Positions 16,929 to 26,500 of a DNA stretch of 64,000 bases are shown here, in pieces. Numbering within the stretch: the first letter of the stretch is position 1; every line of letters starts with the position of its first letter. The DNA lies in NCBI RefSeq assembly GCF_030296675.1, contig NZ_AP027736.1, positions 1,798,001-1,862,000 on the forward strand, written 5' to 3'. The stretch comes from Demequina sediminis. Its GTDB lineage: Bacteria > Actinomycetota > Actinomycetes > Actinomycetales > Demequinaceae. The notes under the pieces are model-generated. The model was not told the DNA's origin. It did no database searches and saw only the letters and a program-made list of their open reading frames with translations. Position numbers and translations under genes: made by a program.

Positions 16929-18479
16929 ATGGACATTTCGGGCCTTCTCGATCGCGAACCCGGCGGCGCTGCCGTCGTGGTGGATGCGTTCTCGGCCGCG
17001 TGCGCGGTGGCGATCGCGGCGGTGGCCGGGGTGCGGGATGCCGCGCGGGGGTCTGGCGGGCCTGACGGGCGGGACGGGCGGGACGGGCACAACGGCGTGG
17101 GCGTGGATGCGGCGGTGCTCGCGGCGCGGGCTCAGATCGCCGGGCAACTCGCCCGGGAGGTCGACCTCCTCCTGGCCGAGGTAGCGTGCGCGATCGAACG
17201 CCACGGCGACACCGAGCCCGGTGGCGGTGTGGCGCGCCGCCTGGGACACCGCGGGACCGTCGACATGATCGCCTCCGTCCTGGGCTCCACGCGCGCCCAC
17301 GCCGGCCGGCTGCTCGACGTGGGACGGGTGCTCACACAGGAGCCCGCGCCCGACGGTGAACCCGGCCACCATCCACACGTGGCGGAGGCGCTGAACTCTC
17401 GGGAACTCTCCGTCGACTGCGCGAGCACCATCACGTCCATGCTCGATGCCCTTCCCGAGACGATCCCCACCGAGCACCTTCGGAGCGCCGAACTCGACCT
17501 CGTCTCTCGCGCGCCCGGACTGACAGCGACCACGTTCGGCCGCATCGTCACCCACTTCCGCACCGCGCTCACGGTCGACACGACGCCCGCCACCCTCGAA
17601 CGCCTGCGCGCGAACCGCTACCTCCACGTGTGGGAGGACCGCGACGGCATGCTCGCGATCGACGCACGCCTCGACCCCGAAACCGCCGCCCCCGTCCGCG
17701 CCGCCCTCGACGCACTCGTCAACGACGCGATGCGCCGCGCCCGCGACAACGTTGCCACCGACCCAGGCACCGGCGGCGCCAACCCAGGAACCGGCACCAG
17801 CGCCGGCGCGGGACCACTCGCCGCCACAACCGCCACGACCAGAACAGCCGCCCAGATGCGCGCCGATGCCCTCGCGGACCTCGCCCGCCACGCGCTCGCC
17901 TGCACCGCCACCGACCTCCCGCTCGCGTCGACTACGGTCGTCGTCCGCGTCCATGAGACAGACCTCCACACCGGGCTGGGCAACGCCGAGATCGACGGCA
18001 CCTCTCACGCGATCGACATCTCCACCGCACGGCGCATGGCCGCCAACGCTCACGTCATCCCCGCCGTGCTGGGCTCCCACAGTGAACTGCTCGACTGGGG
18101 CCGCAAACGTCGGCTCTTCACCACGGCTCAACGGCTCGCCCTCATCGAACGCGACGGCGGCTGCGCCTTCTGCGGAGCTCCACCAGGCTGGGCAGAGGTC
18201 CACCACATCGAATGGTGGAGCCGCGACCTCGGCATCACGTCGATCGCCAACGGCGTCCTGCTGTGCCGCCATTGCCACCACACGATCCACCACCAGGGCT
18301 GGACCATCCACGCCACCACCACCGAAGTCTGGTTCACCCCACCCGCAAGCATCGACCCGCTCCAGACACCCCGCCAAGGAGGACGCGCCCGCTTCCACGC
18401 ACCCCGAAGCCTCAGCATGCGCCGCGCCGCTGAAGGGACCGGGCCCGACAGCCCACTCGTCATGGGCATCGCCCCTTGA
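16929..18479 (+). CDS. DUF222 / HNH endonuclease (13E12-repeat type)
   Basis: 516 aa. The N-terminal ~330 residues are the DUF222 domain typical of actinobacterial 13E12-repeat proteins, with an unusual Gly/Asp-rich insert near residue 40. The C-terminal HNH nuclease has CAFCGAPPGWAEVHHIEWW and LLCRHCHHTIHHQGW, with zinc-binding CxxC pairs and the catalytic His-His. Multicopy, possibly mobile homing-type genes; cellular role unproved. It is followed within 63 bp by the GH3 gene, probably coincidentally. Confidence 0.9.
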   Translation: MDISGLLDREPGGAAVVVDAFSAACAVAIAAVAGVRDAARGSGGPDGRDGRDGHNGVGVDAAVLAARAQIAGQLAREVDLLLAEVACAIERHGDTEPGGGVARRLGHRGTVDMIASVLGSTRAHAGRLLDVGRVLTQEPAPDGEPGHHPHVAEALNSRELSVDCASTITSMLDALPETIPTEHLRSAELDLVSRAPGLTATTFGRIVTHFRTALTVDTTPATLERLRANRYLHVWEDRDGMLAIDARLDPETAAPVRAALDALVNDAMRRARDNVATDPGTGGANPGTGTSAGAGPLAATTATTRTAAQMRADALADLARHALACTATDLPLASTTVVVRVHETDLHTGLGNAEIDGTSHAIDISTARRMAANAHVIPAVLGSHSELLDWGRKRRLFTTAQRLALIERDGGCAFCGAPPGWAEVHHIEWWSRDLGITSIANGVLLCRHCHHTIHHQGWTIHATTTEVWFTPPASIDPLQTPRQGGRARFHAPRSLSMRRAAEGTGPDSPLVMGIAP

Positions 18480-18542
18480 CCCTGCATGGATAGGATGAAA
18501 CTGCCCGACGACGACGTCCCCCTCTCCGCATCAAGGAGCCCC

Positions 18543-20917
18543 ATGCGCGCCACCTATGAGAAGGCCGAGCAGATCGTCTCGCGCCTCTCGACCGACGAGA
18601 AGATCAGGCTGGTGTCCGGCCGGGACGCCTGGACTACCGAGGCGCTCGACGAGCACGGCGTGCCCTCGATCATGCTCACCGACGGGCCGCACGGCGTGCG
18701 CAAGCAGAAGGGCAGCACGGACCACCTGGGAATCAACGAGTCCGTGCCCGCGACGTGCTTCCCCCGGCGGTCACGCTCGGGTCGACGTGGGACCCCGCGC
18801 TCATCGAGGAGGTGGGTGCGGCGCTCGGCCGCGAGTGCCGGGCGAACGACGTCGCGGTCCTGCTCGGCCCGGGACTCAACATCAAGCGCCACCCCGCGGG
18901 AGGACGCAACTTCGAGTACTTCTCCGAGGACCCCTTCGTCTCCGGCAAACTCGCCGCCGCGATGGTGCGCGGCATCCAGTCGCAGGGCGTGGGCGCATGC
19001 CTCAAGCACTATGCGGCCAACAACCAGGAGTTCTACCGCATGTCGGTCGACACGATCGTCGACGACCGCACGCTGCATGAGCTCTACCTCACCGGCTTCG
19101 AGATCGCGGTCAAGGAATCCGCGCCGTGGACCGTGATGTGCTCGTACAACAAGATCAACGGCGAGCACGCCGACGTCAGCCGCGGACTCCTCACAGAGAC
19201 CCTGCGCGACGAGTGGGGCTTCGACGGGCTGGTGATGTCCGACTGGTTCGCCGTGTCGGACCGCGCGCTGGGCCTGTGCGCCGGCCTGGACCTCGAGATG
19301 CCCGGCTCGAAGGGCACGTGGGACGCGGAGGTCTCGGACGCGCACGCGAAGGGGCTGCTCACCACCGCGGAACTTGACCTCGCGGCCACCCGCGTGATCG
19401 ACCTCGCGCTGCGCTCGCAGAACGACACCGCGACCTCGCAGGTCGACCCCGAGGCACACCACCGCTTGGCCCGCCGCGCCGCCGCCGCGGGCACCGTGCT
19501 CCTCACCAACAACGGCATCCTGCCGCTTGAGCGCACCGGCTCGATCGCCGTGGTGGGCGCATTCGCGAAGACACCGCGCTATCAGGGCGCGGGGTCCTCG
19601 CTGGTGAACCCCACTCAGCTCGACACCTTCCTCGACGCGCTGCGCGCTGCCGTGGGAGACGCCGCCGAGGTGCACTACGCGCCCGGCTACGACCCCACCA
19701 CCGGCGCCACCGAGGACGCGCTCCTCGACGAGGCGCGCCGCGTCGCGTCCCGCGCGGACGTGGTGATCGTGCTCGCGGGTCTGCCCAGCTCATTCGAGTC
19801 CGAGGGCTTCGACCGCGAGCACCTGCGCCTGCCCGACGGCCACACGGCCGTGGTGAACGCGGCGCTCGACGCGAACCCGCGCACCGTGGTCGCGCTGCTC
19901 AACGGCTCTCCCGTCGAGCTGCCGTGGGCGGACCGGCCCGCCGCGATCCTCGAGGCCTACCTGGGTGGCCAGGCCGGCGGATCCGCGCTCGCGGACGTCA
20001 TCCTGGGCGACGTCGCTCCCGGCGGGCGCCTCGCCGAGTCCTTCCCCATGGCCGCGAGCGACCTGCCCTCCGACCGCGACTTCGCGCGCCACCCCAAGCA
20101 GGTCGAGTACCGCGAGGGCCTCTACGTGGGCTACCGCTTCCACGACTCCGCTGGCATGCCCGCACGCTTCCCGTTCGGCCACGGACTCAGCTACACGGCC
20201 TTCCACCACTCGACGCCGACGGTGCGCAAGTCGGGAGACGGCTACTCCGTGACACTCACGGTGACCAATGCGGGGCCGCGCGAGGGCTCGGACGTGGTCC
20301 AGGTCTACGTGCGCGATCCGCAGTCGGCGGCCTACCGCCCGCACCAGGAGCTCAAGGGCTTCGCCAAGGTCCACCTCACGCCAGGCGCGTCGGAAAAGGT
20401 CACGATCAAGCTCGACCAGCGTGCCTTCGCGGTGTGGGACGTGCGCTCGCAAGAGTGGCGCACCGAGCCGGGCGACTTCGAGATCCGGGTCGGATCCTCG
20501 TCGACCGACATCCGCTCGACCCGCACGGTCTCGATCACCGAGGGCACCGCGGTGTCGCCCTCCCACGGGCCCGCGGCCTTCGTCGCCACGGACAACGAGT
20601 TCCGCACCATGCTGGGCGGCGAAATCCCCACCCCCGAGCGCAGCGTTCCCTTCCACCGCGACTCGACCGCGGCGGACCTCAGGGAGACCGCCGCGGGCCG
20701 CGCGGCGGCGGCGATGCTGTCGAAGGAGGCCGGCAAGCAGTTCGACACCACCCATGCGGACGCCACCACGATCGCGATGTTCGAGGCCGCGACCCGCGAG
20801 GCGCCGCTGCGCATGATCGCGATGGCCAGCGGCGGCAAGCTCACGCTCGCGAGCCTGGACCGGCTCATCAGGCTGCTCAACGTGGGGTCGTTCAAGTCCT
20901 GGCGGGCGAGGGGGTAG
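18543..20917 (+). CDS. Beta-glucosidase GH3 (apparent frameshift at 18761-18765)
   Basis: About 791 aa once one C is restored in the C5 run at 18761-18765: the first frame ends ...ESVPATCFP and the second continues PAVTLGSTWDP exactly where the family does. Seen: LTDGPHGVRKQKG, LLGPGLNIKRHPAGGRNFEYFSEDP, the nucleophile motif LVMSDWFAV, a second alpha/beta domain and a C-terminal fibronectin-III-like domain (VTNAGPREGSDVVQVYV). No signal peptide: intracellular hydrolysis of beta-glucosides. The AAGGAG ribosome site supports the ATG at 18543. Likely a sequencing error rather than a pseudogene. Confidence 0.9.
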
Positions 20918-20999
20918 GTCCCGGTCGGGAGGGATTACAGTCGGAGGACCAGCGCGGCTGAGCCCCGTCCCGGGGCGCCGCGACCGATCGGAGGCAATC

Positions 21000-21266
21000 G
21001 TGAACCCGCCCGTCCTCGTCCACGGCACTCGACCGCTGCTGCGCACGGTCATGGAGGTCGGGCGCGACTGGGCGCTGATGTCCGACGGCGACGCGATCAT
21101 CCTGTGGCGCGTCCACGCGACCGCCACGGCTGCGCTCTCCGTGGGACTCGTGGTCGCCGATCACGGCTCGGGCCGCTGCGACATCGCCGGCACCGCCCTC
21201 GCCTACCGCGAGGCGGACGAGGAGGGCGACATGGCGGCCCGTGACCTCTGGGCGCTCGCCGCCTAA
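21000..21266 (+). CDS. Small hypothetical protein
   Basis: 88 aa from a GTG with a good ribosome site (GATCGGAGG, 6 bases before). Contains LLRTVMEVGRDWALMSDGDAIILWRV and ends in an acidic EADEEGDMAARDLWALAA; soluble. Codon use is typical. No family recognised. Converges on the GyrI-like gene with a 4-bp overlap of the stops. Confidence 0.6.
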   Translation: MNPPVLVHGTRPLLRTVMEVGRDWALMSDGDAIILWRVHATATAALSVGLVVADHGSGRCDIAGTALAYREADEEGDMAARDLWALAA

Positions 21267-21771
21267 CTCGACGCCGGCAGGACCAGCACGCACACCTCGA
21301 CCGTGCCCTCGGGGCCGGTCGGACCCATCGTCGGCACGTCCGTATACAGCTCGTACCAGGACGCGTAGTCGTCGCCAGTCGACGTCCGCGCGGAGGCGGG
21401 CTCGACGCCCGCCGGCCCCCACGACTCCATCAGGGCGCGGGTCACGTCACCCACCGCCATGTACGGTCCGGTATGCCGTGCGACGGTGTAGGTGCCCGCG
21501 GGCAGCTCGCCCGCGACGAACGGGGCCTCGACCGCGACGTCACCCTCGACGATATGCCCCCCTCGATCGCGAAGCTGCCGTCGGCGCGTGCCGTCGTGTA
21601 GCGGAGCACGCCCGGCGACAGCGCCGTGCCCCGCGCGCCCAGCCACGCCTCGACGCGCGCGAACGCGTCGCCCACGACCTGGGGCATCTCCTCGATGGAG
21701 GCCACCAGCGGCTCGGCGACGTAGCGCAGCGCTTCGCGAGGCTCAGTGAGGATGGCGGGCGAATCGGTCAT
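21263..21771 (-). CDS. GyrI-like effector-binding domain protein (apparent frameshift at 21558-21563)
   Basis: About 169 aa when one C is added to the C6 run at 21558-21563: ADGSFAIEGG continues as HIVEGDVAVEAPFVAG. GyrI/AraC effector-binding fold: an N-terminal strand LRYVAEPL, then TYTVARHTGPYMAVGDVTRALMESWG and the C-terminal WYELYTDVP segment, which carries the conserved acidic pocket residue. Stand-alone forms bind or hydrolyse small ligands. The ATG overlaps the FMN-reductase stop (ATGA), so the two are co-expressed. Confidence 0.8.
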
Positions 21772-22507
21772 GAGCGGTACTCCGGGTTCGGGTGGTCGAA
21801 TCTCGCTCCCGCATCCCACTCCTTGCGGGAGTTGCCCCCGCGGGGAAGCCGCCGCCGTCCTTGAGCCATCGGGCGGTATGGAGCAGGTTCCACGTCATGA
21901 ACGCGGTGTTGCGGCGCGTGAAGTCGTTCTCGGGACCGCCGCTGCCCTCGTCGAGATAGGACGGCCCCGGGCCGGCCTCCCCGATCCACCCGGCATCGGC
22001 GTTGGGCGGGATCGTGTACCCCAGGTGCTGCAGCGAGTAGAGGACGTTCATCGCGACGTGCTTGACGCCGTCCTCGTTGCCCGTGACCACCACTCCGCCC
22101 GTGCGGCCGTAGTAGAGGTATTGGCCGCGGCCGTTGGTCTCACCCGACAGCCCGTAGAGCCGCTCGATGACGCGCGTCGCCACGGACGACTTGTCGCCCA
22201 GCCAGATCGGGGTGCCGAGCAGCAGAATGTCCGCCGCGAGGATGCGGTCCGCGAGCGCTGGCCAGTCGTCACTGTCGCGGTTGCCACCCGGCACGTCCTC
22301 ACGCATGTCGGGATAGACGCCGGGAGCGATGTCGAAGTCGACCGCCCGGATGACGTCCACGCTCACGCCCTGGGCCTCGAGAATCGCGATCGCGTTGTCG
22401 AGAAGCCCCTGCGTGTGGGACAGCGCGGGCGAGGGCTTGAGCGTGCAGTTCACCACCACGGCGGTGAGGTCGGAGAAGTCGGTTCCTTGAGAAGCATCGG
22501 GAGCCAT
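21768..22507 (-). CDS. Flavodoxin-like NAD(P)H-dependent FMN reductase (apparent frameshift at 21835-21839)
   Basis: About 246 aa after restoring one base in the C5 run at 21835-21839: WLKDGGGFPAGG then continues NSRKEWDAGARFDHPNPEYR, the family's normal C terminus. Flavodoxin fold: VVVNCTLKPSPALSHTQGLLD phosphate-binding region, ILLLGTPIWLGDKSSV and VVVTGNEDGVKHVAMNVLY. Probably reduces flavin, quinones or iron. Cytoplasmic. First gene of a two-gene unit with the GyrI-like protein. Confidence 0.86.
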
Positions 22508-22528
22508 GCCTCCGACGCTACGGCACGA

Positions 22529-22786
22529 TCAGCGCACTGTCCCGGCGACGTTGATGGCCTCGTCCCTCACGCGTGCCTCGTAGCGCTGCTTCTCGCGCGT
22601 CACCAGCACCAGCAGGATGCCCCACACCCCGGCATCGTCCACCAGCCCCAGGGGGCCCAGGACGAGCTCGGGGATGAGGTCGACCGGCCACAGGCCGTAG
22701 AGCAGGGCGCCCACCGCCGCGACCCAGGTCATGGGCGCGACGCGGTGCTCACCGCTGCGTACCGCCTTGAGGAAGGACCACCACAT
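22529..22786 (-). CDS. DUF1232 (YkvA-type) membrane protein
   Basis: 85 aa. Contains the DUF1232 core LYGLWPVDLIPELVLGPLGLVDDAGV, in which the PxDLIPD-like turn precedes a hydrophobic helix, plus a second hydrophobic stretch (AVGALLYGLW). Function of the family is unknown. It lies 15 bp downstream of the carbonic anhydrase gene on the same strand and is probably cotranscribed. Confidence 0.82.
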   Translation of the reverse strand: MWWSFLKAVRSGEHRVAPMTWVAAVGALLYGLWPVDLIPELVLGPLGLVDDAGVWGILLVLVTREKQRYEARVRDEAINVAGTVR

Positions 22787-22801
22787 GTCCTCCAGTATGC
22801 G

Positions 22802-23290
22802 TCAGCGAACCTCGCGCAGCTCCCCCGAGTGCACGTCGAACACAAAACCGCGCACCTGCGAGGTGTCCACCATGAACGGGTTGCGGCGGATCCGCTCCAT
22901 CGACTGGCGCAGGTCGGCGTCGAGGTCGCGGAAGGACTCGGGGCTCCACGTGGGCTTGAGGCCCGTCTCGTCGAGCAGCTGGTTGCGCAGCTCGTCGTCC
23001 GTGAAGGTGAGCGCGCCACAGTCGGTGTGGTGGATGAGAATGATCTCCCGCGTCCCAAGCTTGCGCTGCGAGATCACGAGCGAGCGGATCATGTCATCCG
23101 TGATGACGCCGCCCGCATTCCTCATGACGTGCGCGTCGCCCACCTCGAGACCCAGCATCGCGAACGTATCGAGTCGCGAGTCCATGCACGCGACCACCGC
23201 GAGCTGACGGCGCGGCGGCAGCGGCCGGTCCGGCGTGTAGGTCTCCGCATACGCGCGGTTGTGAGCGAGCAGTTCGTCCGCGATTCCCAT
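22802..23290 (-). CDS. Beta-class carbonic anhydrase
   Basis: 162 aa. Zinc ligands and catalytic dyad are visible: Cys-Asp in VVACMDSRLDT and His..Cys in IHHTDCGALTF; MRNAGGVITDDMIRSL follows the usual beta-CA order. Interconverts CO2 and bicarbonate in the cytoplasm. Short form common in actinobacteria. GGGGAGGA ribosome site before the ATG at 23290. The promoter region holds a 14-bp tandem repeat. Confidence 0.94.
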   Translation of the reverse strand: MGIADELLAHNRAYAETYTPDRPLPPRRQLAVVACMDSRLDTFAMLGLEVGDAHVMRNAGGVITDDMIRSLVISQRKLGTREIILIHHTDCGALTFTDDELRNQLLDETGLKPTWSPESFRDLDADLRQSMERIRRNPFMVDTSQVRGFVFDVHSGELREVR

Positions 23291-23303
23291 GTGTCCTCCC
23301 CGA

Positions 23304-23359
23304 CGTGTGGGCACAGCCGTGTGGGTACAGCCGTGTGAGTGATGCCGTGTGGGCACAGC
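23304..23359. repeat. Four tandem 14-bp repeats between carbonic anhydrase and SDR genes
   Basis: Units CGTGTGGGCACAGC at 23304, 23318 (one change), 23332 (diverged) and 23346 (identical to the first). Each good unit contains the near-palindrome TGTGGGCACA. The array occupies the promoter space between divergent genes, 14 bp from the minus-strand ATG at 23290. Could be a regulator-binding array or simple slippage product. Confidence 0.7.
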
Positions 23360-23410
23360 CTAAGGTGCCAGGCCTATGGCCACGCGCCCGCGGCGTGGCA
23401 CCATGAGCCC

Positions 23411-24175
23411 ATGCCACGCGTCCTCGTCACCGGAGCCTCTCAGGGGCTGGGTACCGAGGTCGCTCGCCGCCTCGCGGAGGCTGGATACGAGGTCGTCGTG
23501 CACGGCCGCGACGCCGCCCGCTCCGAGGTCGCGAGGGCGCGCGTCCCCGGTGCCGTCGCCTCGGTGACGGGCAGGTTGGACTCGCTCGCGTCGACGCGAC
23601 TGCTCGGGGACGATGCCCGCGGCAGGGGGCCGTACGACGTGATCGTCCACAACGCGGCGCTGGGTCCGGATCAGGATCGCGCGATCCTCACCGAGGACGG
23701 CCTGGAGAGGATCCTGCAGGTCAACGTGGTCGCTCCGTATCTGCTGAGCACGATGCTGAGCCTGCCGCAACGGATCGTGTTCGTCGGATCGGACGCGGCC
23801 TTCTCCGGGAGCCCAGCGGTCGACCTGGCCCCGCCCGACCCGTGGGACGGCCACGCGGCCTACGCGGGCTCGAAGTTGTTGCTCACGATGCTCGCGTTCG
23901 AGCTTGCCCACCGCCACACGGATCGCCAGATCAACGTGGTCCACCCGGGATGGGTGCGCACCCGCATGGGCGGGCCGCGCGCGGCGCTCCCGCTGTCCGA
24001 CGGCGCGGACACCCCCGTGTGGCTGGCGACGTCGGACGAGGCGATCGCGCGGCGAGGGGGCCAGTACGTGCATCGGCGCCGGGCCGAGGCCGCACCGGCG
24101 GCCGCGCACGACCCCGCCCTGCGCGCGCGACTCATCGCGCGCCTCGCGGAGGTCACCGGAGAGCATCTGCGCTGA
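23411..24175 (+). CDS. Short-chain dehydrogenase/reductase
   Basis: 254 aa. Rossmann glycine motif VTGASQGLGTEVA at the N terminus, NNAG-equivalent VHNAALG, and the catalytic Ser (GSDAAFSGS) with YxxxK (YAGSKLL). The C terminus (HRRRAEAAPAAAHD) resembles the SDR subgroup related to retinol dehydrogenases. Substrate unknown. The ATG at 23411 is chosen because it directly precedes the Rossmann strand. Confidence 0.9.
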   Translation: MPRVLVTGASQGLGTEVARRLAEAGYEVVVHGRDAARSEVARARVPGAVASVTGRLDSLASTRLLGDDARGRGPYDVIVHNAALGPDQDRAILTEDGLERILQVNVVAPYLLSTMLSLPQRIVFVGSDAAFSGSPAVDLAPPDPWDGHAAYAGSKLLLTMLAFELAHRHTDRQINVVHPGWVRTRMGGPRAALPLSDGADTPVWLATSDEAIARRGGQYVHRRRAEAAPAAAHDPALRARLIARLAEVTGEHLR

Positions 24176-24208
24176 TCACGTGGCACCGAGTGCGCCTAAG
24201 ATGCCCTC

Positions 24209-25315
24209 ATGGCCTCGTCGTCGCCCCCCGTGCGGGGTCGCGCGACCCCGCGCTCGCCCGCCGCGCGCTCGTCGACGCCACGACCATCAACCCCACGGGC
24301 CTCGATGATCGACGTCGCCCGCCTCGCGGGCGTGTCGGGACAGACCGTGTCCCGCGTCGCGAACGGGTCCCTCAATGTCAGCCCCGAGACGCGCAGGAGA
24401 GTGCTCGACGCGATGGAGTCGCTGGGCTACTCGCCCAACACCGCGGCGCGCGCGCTGCGTAGCGGCAGCTTCGAGACCATCGGCGTGATCGCCCATCGCC
24501 TCGCGCGCACGGGAGAGTCGCGCACCGTCGAGGCCGTCGCGCGTGCCGCGCGCGAGGCCGGCCACACGGTCACGCTGCTCGACCTCGACTCGACCGAGCA
24601 CGCCGACGTGGCCGAGGCGGCCTCGCGGCTGTCGCACCAGGCGATCGACGGCCTCATCATCATTCGCGCGGAGATCGAGGACGCGGACCGGCTGCTCCTC
24701 CCCACGGGGTTGCCGGCGGTGGTGCAGGACGCGACGTTCGGCGGCCGCCTGCCGATGATCGGCTCGGATCACGCGGGAGGCGCCCGGCTCGCGGTCGAGC
24801 ACCTGCTGAGCCTGGGCCACCGCACCGTGCATCACGTCGCGGGGCCGGCCGACTCGATCCCGGCACGCGCCCGCCTGACCGCGTGGCGCGAGGTGCTCGC
24901 GGAGCACGGAATCGCGGCGCCGGAGCCCGTCCAGGGTGACTGGACCGCCGAGTCCGGCCATGCGGCGGGGATCGCGATCGCGGACCGGCCGGACATCACG
25001 GCGGTGTTCTGCGCGAATGACGAGATGGCGACCGGCCTCATGCTCGCGTGTCACGAGCGCGGACGCCGCATCCCCGAGGATCTCTCGGTGGTCGGCTTCG
25101 ACGACGTGCCGCTCGCCGCGTTCCTGTCTCCCCCGCTCACGACGGTGCGCCAGCCCTTCGCGCGCGTGGGCGCGCGCCTGGTCGAGGAGGTGCTCGCTCG
25201 CATCGAGACCGGACGGGGACCCCGCGGCGGGACCGGTGCGGAGCCGGCCGAGCCTGCCGAGCTGATCCCGTGTGAACTCGTGGTGCGGCGGTCGACGAGC
25301 GCGCCGCGCCCCTAG
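24209..25315 (+). CDS. LacI family transcriptional regulator
   Basis: 368 aa. A Ser/Arg/Pro-rich leader of ~32 residues precedes the HTH (MIDVARLAGVSGQTVSRVAN, then GYSPNTAARAL hinge). The periplasmic-binding-like effector domain follows with ENDEMA-type FCANDEMATGLM and VVGFDDVPLAAFLSPPLTTVRQP. Probably represses a sugar gene set; no obvious target is adjacent. Ends two bp before the convergent LacI gene at 25318. A start inside, near the HTH (about 24306), is possible. Confidence 0.92.
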   Translation: MASSSPPVRGRATPRSPAARSSTPRPSTPRASMIDVARLAGVSGQTVSRVANGSLNVSPETRRRVLDAMESLGYSPNTAARALRSGSFETIGVIAHRLARTGESRTVEAVARAAREAGHTVTLLDLDSTEHADVAEAASRLSHQAIDGLIIIRAEIEDADRLLLPTGLPAVVQDATFGGRLPMIGSDHAGGARLAVEHLLSLGHRTVHHVAGPADSIPARARLTAWREVLAEHGIAAPEPVQGDWTAESGHAAGIAIADRPDITAVFCANDEMATGLMLACHERGRRIPEDLSVVGFDDVPLAAFLSPPLTTVRQPFARVGARLVEEVLARIETGRGPRGGTGAEPAEPAELIPCELVVRRSTSAPRP

Positions 25316-25317
25316 AC

Positions 25318-26340
25318 CTACGCGGTGCCGCGCACCACGATCTCGGTGGGCAGCGTGACGCGACCGGCCATGCGGCCGTTGATCTCGTCCACGAGGAGGC
25401 GCACCATCTCTTCGCTCACCCTGTCGAAGGGCTGGCGCACCGTCGTGAGCTGCGGCGTGGTCTCGACGGCAACCGGGGCATCGTCGAATCCCGCGACGGC
25501 GACGTCCTCGGGCACCCGGATGCCCGCGCGCTCGAGCACGTCCATGGCCCCAGCCGCCATGAGGTCGTTCGCGCAGAACACCGCGTCGAACGGCACCTCG
25601 CGCGACAGCAGCTCGCGCATCGCGGCCTCTCCCGACGGCCGCCCGTAGTCGCCGTAGGCGACCAGCGACTCGTCGAAGCGGTCGCCCAGCACCGCGCGAA
25701 ACGCGCGAAGCCGGCCCGTGCCTCCCGACGTGTCCTGAGGTCCGGCGATGTGCACGATCCGCTGGCAGCCCCGCCGCAACAGATACTCGACCATCGCGCG
25801 CGCGCCGCCCTCGTCATCGGCCGTCGCGTAGCCCACCTTGTCCTCGAATCCCAGCGGGATGCCCGCCGAGACCACCGGCAGCCGCGACTCGAGCAGCGTG
25901 CCCAGGAACTCCTGGCTGTCGCGGTGCGAGGACACCACGAGCGCACCGTCGACGTGGCCGCCCGTGAGGTACTCGGTCGCGCGGCGACGCTCCTCGAGGG
26001 TGTCGGCCATGATGAGGATGAGCGTCATGCCGTGCGCCGCGAGCGCATCCGCCGAGGACCGCAGGATGAGCAGGAAGTTCGGGTCGGAGAAGAAGCGCTC
26101 GTAGGACTCGCTCAGCAGGAAGCCCACCGAGCCCGTGCGGCTCGTCGCGAGAGAGCGCGCGTGGGGGTTGATCCGATAGCCGGTGGCCTTGATGGCCTTC
26201 TCGACCTGCTCGCGTGAGCCCTCGGAGACCCAGTGGCCCCCGTTGAGCACTCGCGACACGGTGCCGCGGGAGACGCCGGCCTCTCGCGCCACGTCATCGA
26301 TCGTGGGACGGCGTCCTCGCACGTTGTTCACCGGTGTCAT
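25318..26340 (-). CDS. LacI family transcriptional regulator next to monosaccharide transporter
   Basis: 340 aa from ATG 26340. HTH at the N terminus (RPTIDDVAREAGVSRGTVSRVLNG) with RINPHARSLAT hinge; effector domain with FCANDLMAAGAMDV and VAGFDDAPVAVETTPQLTTVRQP. Located downstream of the multiple-monosaccharide ABC genes on the same strand, with a hairpin between, so it is a candidate regulator of that transporter. The closely placed GAGGAG serves as ribosome site. Confidence 0.92.
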   Translation of the reverse strand: MTPVNNVRGRRPTIDDVAREAGVSRGTVSRVLNGGHWVSEGSREQVEKAIKATGYRINPHARSLATSRTGSVGFLLSESYERFFSDPNFLLILRSSADALAAHGMTLILIMADTLEERRRATEYLTGGHVDGALVVSSHRDSQEFLGTLLESRLPVVSAGIPLGFEDKVGYATADDEGGARAMVEYLLRRGCQRIVHIAGPQDTSGGTGRLRAFRAVLGDRFDESLVAYGDYGRPSGEAAMRELLSREVPFDAVFCANDLMAAGAMDVLERAGIRVPEDVAVAGFDDAPVAVETTPQLTTVRQPFDRVSEEMVRLLVDEINGRMAGRVTLPTEIVVRGTA

Positions 26341-26409
26341 CTCCTCGACGGTTCTGGAACGAGTATGGACTAGGACCGCTCTCAGGCGCACCTTTCGCCG
26401 CGACCCACG

Positions 26410-26439
26410 GCATCGTCCCTGATGGTGGGCGGACGATGC
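26410..26439. repeat. Pair of divergent GACGATGC motifs
   Basis: GCATCGTC at 26410-26417 and GACGATGC at 26432-26439 face each other across 14 bp in the gap upstream of the LacI gene and downstream of the sugar permease. They belong to the window-wide over-represented motif GGGGACGATGCC. Confidence 0.6.
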
Positions 26440-26456
26440 GGGGCCGGGGATGCGAC

Positions 26457-26484
26457 GAGGGGCCCCGGTCTCCCGGGGCCCCTC
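26457..26484 (-). terminator. Hairpin terminator after the monosaccharide permease gene
   Basis: Perfect 12-bp stem GAGGGGCCCCGG (26457-26468) with CCGGGGCCCCTC (26473-26484), loop of 4. It starts 17 bp past the permease stop at 26501. There is no T tract, as is common in high-GC actinobacteria. Confidence 0.7.
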
Positions 26485-26500
26485 GCACGCCGTGACTGCG

